Below are positions 27,895-38,819 of a DNA stretch of 64,000 bases, piece by piece; position 1 is the first letter of the stretch, and every line of letters starts with the position of its first letter. The notes beneath the pieces were generated by a model. The model ran no database searches, was not told the origin of the DNA, and was given only the letters and a program-made list of their open reading frames with translations. Origin of the DNA: Symsagittifera roscoffensis (taxonomy: Eukaryota; Xenacoelomorpha; Acoela; Convolutidae). Location: NCBI RefSeq assembly GCF_963678635.1, contig NC_087062.1, forward strand, positions 2,790,001 to 2,854,000, in the 5' to 3' direction. The position numbers and the translations under genes were made by a program.

Positions 27895-28799
27895 TGTAAC
27901 ATTCGTCTACTGCAGTCACACATGAGGCTTAAGAAAAATAGGCCCTATAACTATTGGCTCAAGAGTCAGGGACACTATCTCTTGTGTTTTTCCACCTCAA
28001 ATCAGTCGGAGCCAATTCGGTTCGCTTGTGACACGAGACCACGACCCGTTACAGCTTAAAGGCTACTACTAAAATATCCCCCCCACTCTAGAATTAATAA
28101 CGTCCCCATACTCAGGTCTCTAGATACCCAAAATACATGAACGCCGTTAAAAACCGGGTCGGAACAATCCGTTGAGTTACTTTTTATTAGACAGTGGAAC
28201 TTTGATCCATTTCAGATGGATCAACCTAAAACTCGCCTTACCTCAACATAACAATTATAAAACACACTCTAGAAATTTAAATTAGTACTCACATTGTAGC
28301 ACGCTCAAGAATCAGGAAGTAAATAAGTCGGTGAGCAACTCAAGAATCAATAAAGTAACTAAAATGAGTTTAATGTTTGTCAGTTTTAATAACAAGAGCA
28401 AGTTTATACTCTAGAATGTCAGTTCTCGTGAACCATTGGGACACTCTAGCTGTCCACCTTTCCACCGAAGGTTCACTCTAGGCCAGTTTAGAATAATACA
28501 CCAATCACAACAATCCAGTTCGTGGGGATGCGCTCGTCTCTCTTCTAGATGGGACAGCTCTACTCTAGATTATTATCGCTACTGAAATTGAGAATAGCAA
28601 TTTCCCACTGATTTTTCTAGCAACTTTCCCGCGATTGTCACTCGATTGTTCTGACTTCTCTTTTTTTGACTTTCAGTTATCGCGAGAAAATCGTGCATGA
28701 CATGCTCCATTCGAAATTTTGAAAAACTTAATTTCACCCCAAAATCAAGTGCTCTTGCTTTTCTCAAGGTCAAACTTCCAAATATGACCGACTGGCACA
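27895..28799 (-). repeat. 5' LTR of the giant element (promoter LTR)
   Basis: Near-identical to 5708-6611, beginning TG and ending CA. It carries the TATA-like TATAAAC at 28402-28408 and AATAAA at 28183-28188 on the minus strand, plus the repeated CTCTAG word. Transcription would run leftwards into the leader. Confidence 0.93.
28402..28408 (-). promoter_or_regulatory. TATA-like box of the giant element's 5' LTR
   Basis: TATAAAC on the minus strand, with a CTCTAG word directly upstream. About 215 bp downstream lies the AATAAA of the same LTR, so a normal U3-R-U5 layout is possible. Predicted only. Confidence 0.45.
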
Positions 28800-29270
28800 T
28801 TAAAAACTCGGAAGGGTATCGGGAGAGAACAACTGTAACTCCCTATTTTATTAAATTTTAGCTTCCCAGAATGTCCTGAAAAGAATTTATTCAACATCGA
28901 ATTCATTTTGCAGAAATTGAGAAGCTAGGAGTTGAGGGAAAGGGTTCATCCATCTCCGATGGGCTTGATGATTTTTATCTACTGAACAAAATTAATAGTA
29001 ATATAATAACTAATTAGTTGCCTTGTTTTTAGGAGTGACCTCTTAGTCTGGGGTTACTAGCCATGAGCTCACTATTTTTGCATGTAATTGAGATAATCTG
29101 ATCGTTCTGGCTGAAGCCGGAAACAATAACGTTTTTGTCGACCCGATGTTAAAAGGACCACATAAAGAACTGGCTTTGGCAGAGACGGTTAAAAGCAAGT
29201 AGAGCTGTGTTTAGACGCTAGTCGGTCGTTTTACAACCTTGTTTTATTTTCCATCGAAATGTACTTCCGG
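28800..29270. other. Flank of the giant insertion, no gene seen
   Basis: AT-rich DNA with no credible ORF. It lies between the giant element and a plus-strand LTR-end/leader fragment, so it may be part of an older family LTR interrupted by the giant insertion. I could not confirm that by eye. Confidence 0.35.
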
Positions 29271-29610
29271 GCGAATGTTACAATAAGCAGGCTCTTGTTA
29301 CATAGAGTTTTTATGGCGCACCTGGGTGTTTTACGACATCGAGACTACTGGATCGAGCTCTTGACGCAGGTCCGGGATACATGCCCATTCTAGAGTACCG
29401 GTGGTACGGTTCAACTGGAACGTGTCCACCTTCTGGTTGTACCGTGATAGCTTTTTAAGTAATTTTATGAAATTTTCTCGTTGCGCTTTCTGAAACAAGG
29501 CGTAGCTAACCGAGTATGGGGGGGCCACTAGATGAACAAAAAACGGGTAACAGACAATAAGCGAAACAAAAACCGAAAAAGATTAGAAATAGTATGAAAA
29601 ACAAGTGCTC
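29271..29610 (+). mobile_element. LTR end and leader fragment of a second giant-family element
   Basis: Bases 29271-29302 (GCGAATGTTACA, then CTTGTTACATAG) match the end of the giant LTR read in the element's direction. What follows (TTTTTATGGCGCACCTGGG, later TAGAGTACCGG, GGTTGTACCGTGATAGC and TAGCTAACCGAGTA) matches the first about 250 bp of the giant leader. It is diverged from the young copy and in the opposite orientation to it. The match fades by about 29610 in an A-rich stretch. No coding part follows. Confidence 0.8.
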
Positions 29611-30263
29611 TTTTTTTATACGTTAACGGTGTTCTTTTCGCCCTATTACCAATCAATATAAAATCAAGATTACGTGTTTGGGTGACTGACTTAGTGGCTT
29701 GAGCAGTTTTTTGATATGTCTGAAAAAGAAAGTTTTGTTTTTAGCCAGTTGGTTTCTGTCGGTACCAAAACTGGCATGCAGTATGCCAAACTTTCTACAC
29801 CCATCGCATAAATTTTGTCCGGAGCACACAGTTGGGCGGATGTTCCCTTAGTGTTTTGCGTAATCACTTGCCGCATCACGTTTTGTGCAGATTGCTGAAA
29901 CGAGTTGTGCTGGGGTTGTATACACATCGGTTGCTCACTCATACTAATTCCATTATACGTTATTGAACAATGATACTTCAATTTTACTGAATTTTGTCTC
30001 CTGAAAGAACTCCTGTTTCTTCCGAGCTCAGTGGCATTTGGTTTTACTTTTTTATTCATCGAAAAAGCGTTTATTAAGAGATGCCCTCTTCATTATGCGA
30101 TGTCAGTTTACAAGTTGGTTAGCTGTTAGCAATAAGGTCATATCAATAAATACATCTAAAGCATAATGAATCATGATAGAAAGTTGTTAAATATGATAGA
30201 CAACTATCAAGAGGTGGTGATTTTTTTTCAGATTGTTGTTATGAAAAGCACTGGTAATTGCAG
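29611..30263. other. Upstream region of the SERBP1-like gene
   Basis: AT-rich, with no recognised element. A 122-codon minus-strand open frame (29691-30059) has no family resemblance that I can see and no clear gene signals, so I do not call it. Confidence 0.4.
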
Positions 30264-30272
30264 TATATAAAA
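30264..30272 (+). promoter_or_regulatory. TATA box of the SERBP1-like gene
   Basis: TATATAAAA lies 58-66 bp before the ATG. A TTCAGTTCT initiator-like sequence lies about 35 bp downstream, near 30302. The spacing fits a TATA-driven start and a short 5' untranslated region. Confidence 0.6.
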
Positions 30273-30329
30273 TCAAATCGATCATCTGGAAGTTACTTTT
30301 CTTCAGTTCTCTGATCAAGTTCAATTATA

Positions 30330-33300
30330 ATGAGTCACCTTAATACGAACAATAGGTTCTTACTCCTCGACGACGACGAAAATGAGGAAAACATAGATAC
30401 AAAAAAGGTAGTCGAGAAGAAGGAAAAAGACACGAAGAAAGAACCTAACAAGAAAGCGCCCAAAAGTACGTTTTTTTCGTGTTTTTCTCATCTCATTACA
30501 GGTTTTTTCTGTCCAAAAAAAAAACAAGAAACTATAAAGAAAAAAATAAACCATAATTTCAAAGTGAAACGAAGTTTGTTAGCGAAAGAACAGATATAAA
30601 GAAATGACAGCAGCGCGATATACTTTATTTGGCTTGTATAACGGGGGTATAGTCGTCAGCATCTACAATTTGAATTCTTTTGAACTGGAAAAATGCGCCT
30701 CTATTGTATCTTTTTTAAGTTGACGACTGTTTTTTTAAGCTACTGCTATCACTTCCGCGCCACCGAAGCCAGCTGCTGAGAAAATGCCACCCAAGTCTCA
30801 GCCACGCGCACCAGTCAACAATCAGGCTGCTCAGGAAAAGAACGTAAGTGCAACAAACGATGATTCGCGACGACCCCCTAGACCTTTCGGCGGAAACGCT
30901 CCCCCATCTGGAGGCGGGTTTGGCACCCGCAGCAGCACCGGCACGGGTGGTTTCGGTGGAGGAGGCGGTGGTGGCAGTGGCGGAGGATTCTCGACGACTG
31001 CATTTTCCAACTCGAACGTCGGAAACCGTCAAGGTGGCTACCCACGAGCGGCAGGCGGGTTTGGAGACAACCGAGGAGGAAAACGAGAATTCGATAGAAA
31101 AAGCGGATCGGAGAAAACGTGAGTTGCTACTAAATGTTTTCTTATATACTAGGCCCGCACCACCTTAACTTGCAGGTCGATTTGTTTACTTTTTGTTCCG
31201 ACCACTGAAGCCGCGAGGAATGTCATCTAGGGTGTGTTTACCTTTGCCGCAAGCAAGGGTAATGCAACCGGGTACTAGACTTTTCCCCCCGTAAATAACT
31301 TTGTTCACAATGGTACAGCTTGAAGCAAGTTAGATATGGTAAAGTTTCAAGTACGCATCTTATTTGTGTTGCCTATATACGGCTAGAGCTTGCTTTATTG
31401 GTGGTAGATGCAAGATTTTTCTGTATAGTTTTTTTGCTGAAAATATTTCGGCCGTTTCTCAGGTTATTTAGTGTCGGCTTTAGTTCGGTCGGCTTATTTA
31501 CCTGCTGATTTTTATTCAATTTTGGTCATTTTTGTCATTGATTCAACTTTACCAGATATGTTTGAAATTTTAAAATCACTTCTCTGACCTTCTTTTGAAA
31601 GTTTGAAAAAAGTTTCGATGCATCATGAAAATAATTTGATTTTTTAAAATAAATTTATATTTTTAGTTTGTATCTCTTCGGTAAAGTTTTGTTGTAAATG
31701 TTTCCTCGATATTTCTTGAGCGGCCTGCTGTTCTTGACATCCAATTAGCAAGGTAATTGAAGTCGCGAGTTTTGCAATTTTCGAGAAATAATTTTCAATC
31801 AGTAGTTTTCGTCACTTGATTTTTATTTCGCTTCAAGTGCTATCCAGCCTATATGATTTTGTAGAACGATAACTTCTCTAAGCAAGAGACTCGGGTTTAG
31901 GAGGTTTTGGTACTATCAGATGACAAATTACCAGTAAAAAAATTTTTATTCATATTTTGCTCGTAATTTTCAGAATTTTTTTCAAAATAAAAAAGTTGGT
32001 TTATTTTCGCTATTTGTTTTAGTTCACTTAATGATTTCCTACCGTTCTTTATATTGTTTTTTTTTTCATTTGCAATTCAAGTTTAAACAGGTTAAGTAAG
32101 TTAGGTGTCTCTCTATATTTTTTGCTTCTAAAAAATCCCATGTTTGGATTTTTCATGACCATTAGTACCTGTTTTGTCTCAAGACCATTAGTACATGTTT
32201 GGATTTTTCATGACCATTAGTACCTGTTTTGCTCTTTTTTCTTTTTTTCCCTGCTAATTCAATGCCGGCCATTGTGTTTAGCCGCAATTTTCAGGTGTTG
32301 CGAAGCTCAGCTTCACCTCTGTGTTGAAGTGTTTTTTTTTAATTGTTTGCCCGCAAAATCTGATATCACAATTTTTTATCAGAATAAATTGAATGATAAA
32401 TCATATTAAAGTGATTCTTATGACTTAAAAGATTCAGCAATTAGTTTTTGTGTCGAAAGTTTTTTCCTTAGTTTAGTTTTGAGTAAATAATTGGAGCAAG
32501 CAGTTTTAGACTAGGACGCTGAACTTCTATCTAAGCCATGAGAACTAAGTTTTACTTTTATGGTTTCTAAAATAATTATTGTGGCCGGAACGTTCTGTGA
32601 TACTTGCACAGAAACCGACTATCCGTCTTCTTCTTTTTTCTCGGAAAAGACATATCCCCTGCTTAATATTTGCCCTTCATAAAGCAAGAAATTTTTCTAA
32701 AAGTCTTTTTTCTTTTTTTTAGTTGAAAATTTTAGTTGAAATTAGACAGAATGTTCTTAGCTAGTTAAGGGATCTTTTGTTTGCATGTTCCATCTCTGAG
32801 TATTTGAATGGTTTCCAGATGTTGGAATTTAGCTTAAGAACTGGAACTTAAACGGACTCGCTTCGATCGATTCGTTTTCACGATTTGGAAATTATCTGAA
32901 GGTACCAATTGTCAATCTGAGAAAAAGATTCGTTGAAGGTAGTTCAGAGACTTATATACGTGGTGATGCGTTTTTTTCAGAAAAGTCTTTAATGCTCTTA
33001 TAGCTATAGAAGTGCATAATTATAGAAGGGAATGGCGCGGACAAGTGTGATCGATTTCTAGTTTCGAAAGTGGAATTTAGTTTTGAGATTTTCCAGCACA
33101 ATAAAAACTTTACCCAACACTACAGTTTCCTCAAATTGGGGTAGTTTTATCAATAAATTGCCCGTCGTAAATCGGTCTTGAAGTTTCAAAGCCATATATT
33201 TTTGAAAATCGAAAGTAGAAGTTTCTTCAAAAACACGTCAATTTTTTTCCGTTTCTTTGCGTTCACAGTCGCTCTGTTCCAACTGTTCTCGGCTTTGTTC

Positions 33301-36300
33301 CCAATGACAATGAAATATCGAAAAAGACGAAAAATGATTATTTTTTTTTCTATCTGTTACCGAAGAATCTAGCGAACTCATTTACTTAGGACGTATGGTT
33401 TTTTTAAAAATTGTAAGTTCTTACGCTTATTTTTTTTGTTATTCGGCAATTCCAAGCCATATAAAAAATTTAAATTGAAAGAAGCAAATTACTCCTATTG
33501 AAGAAAAATGCGAGAACGCGCGCGCAAAAAACGTGGGAGAATTTTATTATTTTCAAAAAGTTTTATGCTTACGCTAGCGATTAGCAACCGTTATCAAACC
33601 GGAATACAGACTTTTTCGGGTTAACAACTAGATGAGCAGAATCACTTGAATCATTTAACCTTTGATTCATATGAAATCAAAATTGAGAATTTGATTAGCA
33701 CATGTGGCGAAAAGGTTAGGCACCTGCCTATAAAGTACAAGGTCAATTGTTCGAATCCGGCCAGGACCAGTTTTTTTAAGCGGTAAATTATGCGCACGTC
33801 AAAAAATCTGTGCCGGACTTCTGTTTTTTTTTTGCTTTTTTGTCGGCCTAGTAGCCGAAGCACCAAAATTTGCCTAAAATTTAGGCATTTTGTACTAAAA
33901 AAAAGAAAATCTGCCTATTTTTTTTCAGACTATGCTTTCAAAATTTTTGGAAGTTGTTTTCTTTATAAATTCAAGTAGTGTTTTATGCCTTTAGTGCAAT
34001 GGTAACACTTATGCTTGAGACAACAAATCCCAGAAGTTCGATTTCAGCGCGGACCGGTTTTTTGTCGAAACTGAAAGTTTTCGATTTTTTTGGACTTAAG
34101 TGTATGCTGATTTTTGTCGGCTTAGATCACGCAGAAACGTGGTGCAGTTTGTTTTGAGCATTTTGAAAACTCTTTGTAAAGTTTCGAATGATGCGGGAAT
34201 TTTGTTTCAGGTATTTGTTATTTTTTGTACTTTTTATATTTTTTTGACAAAAAACGATTTTTTTAAATGTTTTTTTTTTGAGTTATGAACTTAGTGAAGA
34301 CTCTTATATAGGTCTTGCTGATTGTTTTTTCAGGAAAAAGTCTTAAAATATTGATGCACTTAGGTATAATGCACTTTTTGAGCTCAATCGAAATTCATCT
34401 GCTAAAAGTGACGTAAATAGCACTCTTCAAATACGAACGTGGAAATGGCGCGAAAAAACGTGAACGATTTCTAGTTTCGAAAGTGGAATTTAGTTTTTAG
34501 ATTTTCAGAGGAATAAAAATTATACCTATTCATCCCAAAAAGCCCCAATCATAAATTGTTCAAGAAATTCAAGGAGCTTAACGGGCATCTGTTTTTTTCT
34601 TTGAAATTCGAAAGTTGAGTTTTTTTCAAGAAAGGCAGTGTTTTTTAAATGTTTACATGCGTTCATTACTTTTTTCCAATCTTCGATTGGCTATGTTTTG
34701 TCTTTTCGTTTTCTGGTAATCATAGTCATACATTTTGTATCGCAAGTAATGCGGAGCTCCGCTTCGTCTCTGTGTCAGGATTTCCCAGCGGACTAGAAAG
34801 TATTTAGTAATCCAGTTTTCTTGAATGCCTTTTTTAAACAAACATTTTTAATCATAAAAGAGCAAGCGATATAATTTGTTTCAAGGGTCTGAAGCTTATG
34901 AGTCTGAGAGGAGCGGTGGTGAAGTGGTTACTTCTCCGCCTCTCAATCGAAAGGTCGGATGTTGGAGGATCATCATGATCCGTGCTCGTTGCTTGAGGGT
35001 GAACCAACATTACCCAGCCCAGAAAGCTAGCCAAAAAAGTTGCATGTAGATCTTAACTAGGGGCACAACTGCAGTTTTTTGTGAAAAACTGAACAGCTCG
35101 TTTTTCCCTTTCGGATAAGGGAACTGTTTTAAAACAGCTCGAAAAGTTATAAACTAAAAATCTGGCTTGGTTTTGTTTTCATTGTTGTTTACACTTTTTC
35201 TACTATTGACTATGTTAAAGGTCTTATTGTTTTGCCTGATTGTTTTCTTTTGAAAGCTTACGTCAATTGAGCATTTTTTGTCTTCTTTTGTTTTTGGTGA
35301 AATCTTTTTTACCTTTGTTTTTTTTCTGTAGTGTTATTCGCTTCTTGTTATATGAAAAATGAACATTATCATCAATGTTTCCTCCAATGACTTTCCGTCG
35401 CGAGAGCAAGTAACTTGTAATTGGGATCTTTTTATACAAATCTTTAAGAAGTTGAATTTGTTTTATTTAACTTGATGGTTGTACTTAAGACACTTGTATA
35501 GGTTGTGGTGAATTTATTTTATTTTTTCTCACTAAAATGTTCAGGCTTAATTTTATTCGCGTTTTAAGCTCAGTTTGTTTTAAGCTCAGAAGGGAAGGCC
35601 AATTTCACTTTCGGACAAAGAAAGTGTAAAGGTCACAAAAAATGTGAATGGCTTCTAGTTTTGAAGATAAGATTTAATTTTTAGGCTACCCAATGGAATA
35701 AAACTATTGCCCCTTGACCCAGTTTACTCAAATTTGAGTTGTTATTATCCAAAAATTGTTAATTAAAATTTGCTCTTAAAATTCAAGAGCTCAAGGTCAT
35801 ATTTTGTAAATTAAAGTTCGAAAGCAAAGCATGTGTAACATTTTCACGTGTGAATTCTGTGAACAAAGTGAGCTAAGCGGATGTATCATCAGCCAAAACC
35901 ATTTCAGCGGGAAAAAAGCGAGGAACGTAGTGGAAATCAGAGTTCTTAAGTTTTTCAAGTATCAATAGGACTTTCATTTACAAAAAAGAATGTATAAATT
36001 AAAATAGGTTTCCATACCTTGGAAATTAGGCTGACTAAAAATGAGCAGACAATTGATAGATAGCGATTCAAATTTTTTTTGGAAAAACTGAAACCAACAC
36101 GTATCCAAAAATAACAAGGTCTGGCCGGGATTCGAGCCAGACCTAAGAATCTCAAGGCACAAGCGTTACCACAAAATCAAGTGAGCAAGGGCTTCGAATG
36201 TATCCAGATTCCAAATTTCAATTGAAAAAGCCCATTTTCCAAAAAAAACAAGTCATGGGGTTCTTTGTACCCTTGCGTGCATTGATCCTCTTTCATTTGT

Positions 36301-38819
36301 CTCTCGGCTAGGTTACTAAAATCTCAGCACTTTGAGGCCTTTTCTAATTTCAAAAGTGGATTTCAATTTTCTGATTTCCCAGCAGAAAAAACTTACTATT
36401 GATCCATGTTGTATTAAAAAAAGTTGTTCCTAAGTTTGAAAGAGCTGTGGAGCCGTATTTTTTTTTAGTTTGAAAATCTTAAGTTGAAGTTTTTTCAAAA
36501 AGCAAGTCAGGTTCTCTTTTCTGTTTCCTTGCGTTCGTTGACTCTTTTCCAATTGTCTCTTGTCTATGTTCAAATGTTTTTTGACTTGGTAATCTCTGTC
36601 TCATTTTTTTTTATTCGCCAGCTGGCAATGCTATGCTGTGGAAATGTTGCGAGTCTCCTCTTTGCCTCCGTGTTAGTTACGATAAACAAATTTGCTCAGT
36701 TTTTCCTAAAGCTTGACACTGTTTTAACTCATTTTTTCTACTACCGAAAGCAAGAAAGAACTAAGATTTCGAGTGTTCTTCAGCGGAAAATGAGGTACCA
36801 CTAATAAGTTTCAAATGGAATCGGGTGGCAAATTATGACGGAGATTCTCTCGGTAACTACTGTAGTTCAATTTTTTTGTGCTGCATTATTCAGCATAATA
36901 AGAGAAAAAAAATTTACGAAAAAAATTAAGTAAAAAAAAATTCGCCATAATGACTGGTCAGAACTTTGTATGCTACTTGCAAAGTAACTAAATTTTGTGG
37001 TGTCCAGAGTACCCGCTAAATTAGGTGCCTTGTACACGAGGTCTAGTGATATTTTGTTTTAAAGCTCTCGTAGTTGTTATTCGGAATCCAAGAAGATATG
37101 GAAAAATACCTTTAGACTGATTAGAGAGTGGCGTATGTCTGATTGCAACCAAGTTGGCCGAATTTTTTGGTCAGTTGAAATTGGCCGAATTTTCAGCTCT
37201 GATTTGGACTTTTTTGGGTTGGAATTTGTTGCTTTTGTAATTAGTCATCGTTTCTTTCTTTGCTAAGAGTCCATTCGACTTTGTCTTAAATACGCTTTCG
37301 AAGAGCGTTTAAGTAGATGCCATATGGGTAGTTTTACTAAACAAGCTTGAATGCAAGATAGGAATCAATTCAAATGACCACTTGTTTTAGCTCAAAATCC
37401 AAGAAAGTTTTGCAGAAAATCTTTATTGTATTCTTCATGAAATCTTTGATCTGTCTCCTATACCTTTCTTTGGTTGTGATGCTCAGAATCTTGATCTTAA
37501 ATTATCATTTGTTTCAGTGGAGTGAAGAGTAGTGATAAGAGAGACGGTGCTGGATCCCACAACTGGGGCAACTCCATCAAGGACTTCACGTAAGATACAG
37601 CAATCGAAAAAATCACCACCTGTTCGTAACGTTCCTATAACTTGAAGTGTCTTTTCAGCACCGAGACTTTCGCGCCTCCGGCTGACGCTGAAGCAGATAC
37701 TGGCGAAGATAAGAAGACGACAGAAGAGAAGTAAGTTAATCGGAGCTGACTTTTTCTGTCGTCACGAATTAACAACATCGTCGAACTGTAGTTTTAGGCT
37801 AACCCAATTTTTTTATGGGTTCATTGAAAAAAAGTCCAAGAATGAAGAAAGTTACTCTTTAGAAAAAATGAAAATTCACATTGAACTTTTAGGGACAAAG
37901 ATGCAGTAAGTGAATGGAATGGCTGAGAGAAATTATGTTGAATTTGTGTTAAACCCTGGATAAGCTGTAGAAACGTGTCAGCCCTGAGGCCTAGATCTAA
38001 CTGCATGCTAGCGAATATTCGAATACTTGTTTGTTCTAGGCCAGCAGCTGGAGGAGACGAGAATGCGGCGGGAGAAGGCGGAGAGGAAGGAGCTGGGGAG
38101 GAGCCTCAGGAAGCGCCCACCATGAGTCTGGAAGAGTACATGAGCCAGAAGGAGAAAGCCAAGAGTGGCATGCCCCAACGCCAGCTGAGAAAGCCCGGCG
38201 AAGGAGAGGGGTCCTTCAACTCTGGAGTCAAGGTCGTAAAGAAGCTGCAAAAGTCAAGCAAGGACCAGGAGGTAGGCACTCTTTTTTAAGTAGGCTCTCA
38301 AAAAACAAGAAGAGTGACATAAGTTTTGTGAAATGATTCGATTGTATCTTGGTTAACGTTAACGTAAATTTACTTAGTATCATATTTTATTCAAAACTGG
38401 TGTTGCAGGTGAAAATGTTTTTGTTAAGATTTTGCTGGTGTTGAACTATTAGGTACCTGATGAATAGGAATTGCGCGCATTGAAAAAAACAACTGATAAA
38501 AAAAACTGACAGGAGTATAAATTTTTGCAGAGGCGGATCCGGCTTTAGAAAAGAAAGACTTGTATCTATAACATCTGGTTATTTATTAATTAATAAATTC
38601 TCACAGGAGATGGTGATCCAAGTGGCCCAAGGATCCGGACGGGAGAGGAAAGTCCTCCCGATTGATCTGCAGCCTCTGGGAAATCGAGGACGCGGTGGAC
38701 GTCCTGGCGGCGGCGGTCGAGGCCGAGGAGGATACCGAGGCGGGGATAGGAACTACCCAGGAGCGAACCAACCAAACATCGAGGACGAACAGGCATTCCC
38801 TAGTCTGCAAGCCCATTAG
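30330..38819 (+). CDS. SERBP1: SERBP1/HABP4-family RNA-binding protein (six exons, 367 aa)
   Basis: Coding exons are 30330-30465, 30740-31118, 37518-37589, 37659-37730, 38040-38271 and 38607-38819 (stop TAG). All introns are GT-AG and phases match at every join. The product has the HABP4/PAI-RBP1 layout: an N-terminal NNRFLLLDDDENEE box, a Lys-rich stretch, Gly-rich and RGG-like segments (about residues 90-150), the diagnostic GAGSHNWGNSIKDF block, MSLEEYMSQKEKAKSGM with QRQLRKPGEG, and a C-terminal RGRGGRPGGGGRGRGGY followed by EDEQAFPSL. Relatives are animal SERBP1/HABP4, fly Vig and yeast Stm1, which bind mRNA and idle ribosomes in the cytoplasm. Retroelements flank the gene, but its frame is intact, so it is probably the only functional host gene in the window. 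Confidence 0.92.
32139..32233. repeat. Short direct repeat in intron 2
   Basis: The block ATGTTTGGATTTTTCATGAC followed by CATTAGTACCTGTTTTG occurs twice, about 55 bp apart. A simple local duplication. Confidence 0.85.
33698..33770 (+). repeat. tRNA-like (SINE or pseudo-tRNA) copy
   Basis: An A-box-like GTGGCGAAAAGGTTA and a good B box TTGTTCGAATCC are spaced as in tRNAs. A T-run follows. The acceptor stem does not pair well by eye, so it is a tRNA-derived repeat and not a tRNA gene. Confidence 0.5.
33985..34056 (+). repeat. tRNA-like copy
   Basis: TTTAGTGCAATGGTAACAC (A box) and AGTTCGATTTC (B box) at tRNA spacing, followed by a T-run. Likely pseudo-tRNA or SINE head. Confidence 0.5.
34907..35036 (+). 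repeat. tRNA-derived SINE-like copy 1
   Basis: GGTGGTGAAGTGGTTA (A box) is followed by TCTCCGCCTCTCAATCGAAA and GGTC, which are identical in the copy at 52203. The tail TGATCCGTGCT...GCTTGAGGGTGA is also shared. The B box here is damaged (ATGTTGGAGGATC). Two dispersed copies with the same tail indicate a SINE family. Confidence 0.65.
36117..36178 (-). repeat. tRNA-like copy (minus strand)
   Basis: On the minus strand TTGTGGTAACGCTTGTGCC (A box) precedes GGCTCGAATCCCGGCC (strong B box) at tRNA spacing. Probably a pseudo-tRNA or SINE head. Confidence 0.5.

Larger units (their letters stand above)
5708..28799 (-). mobile_element. Giant (about 23.1 kb) Ty3/Gypsy-type LTR retrotransposon with a large accessory gene block
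   Basis: Two direct repeats of 904 and 905 bp (5708-6611 and 27895-28799) begin TG and end CA and bound a minus-strand gag-pol. By eye they differ by six substitutions and one indel, about 99% identity, so the insertion is young. Gene order in the element's own direction is leader, gag, protease-RT, RNase H, linker, integrase plus macrodomain-like tail, coiled-coil ORF, SGNH hydrolase, 1396-codon ORF, 936-codon ORF. The order RT, RNase H, integrase is that of Ty3/Gypsy. TTA precedes the left LTR and TTA follows the right LTR, but no clean 4-6 bp target-site duplication is visible. A typical Gypsy element is 5-9 kb; the excess is mainly the leader, the RNase H-integrase linker and about 9 kb downstream of pol. 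Gag-pol carries apparent frame breaks, described in the separate entries. Confidence 0.93.
31119..37517 (+). other. 6.4-kb intron 2 of the SERBP1-like gene
   Basis: Starts GTGAGT and ends TTTGTTTCAG. It is T-rich and non-coding. Several signature blocks recur with a spacing of about 1.2-1.4 kb, for example GACTTATAT...TTTTTTCAG near 32945, 34292 and 35490, and TCTAGTTTCGAAAGTGGAAT near 33056 and 34471 with weaker copies near 35655 and 36337. This indicates degenerate tandem units. Four tRNA-like pol III copies lie within. The other introns are about 70-340 bp. Confidence 0.75.

Noticed and set aside
29691-30059. 122-codon minus frame upstream of the SERBP1-like gene
   Set aside because: No recognised domain, no promoter or splice support, and AT-rich surroundings; length alone is not enough.
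33698-36178. True tRNA genes in intron 2
   Set aside because: A and B boxes are present, but acceptor stems and the cloverleaf do not pair well by eye; SINE heads or pseudo-tRNAs are more likely.
37893-37905. Possible 13-nt cassette exon (between ...TTTTAG and GTAAGT) in intron 4 of the SERBP1-like gene
   Set aside because: Splice signals are good, but inclusion would shift the frame of the conserved C-terminal exons; direct joining of 37730 to 38040 keeps phase.
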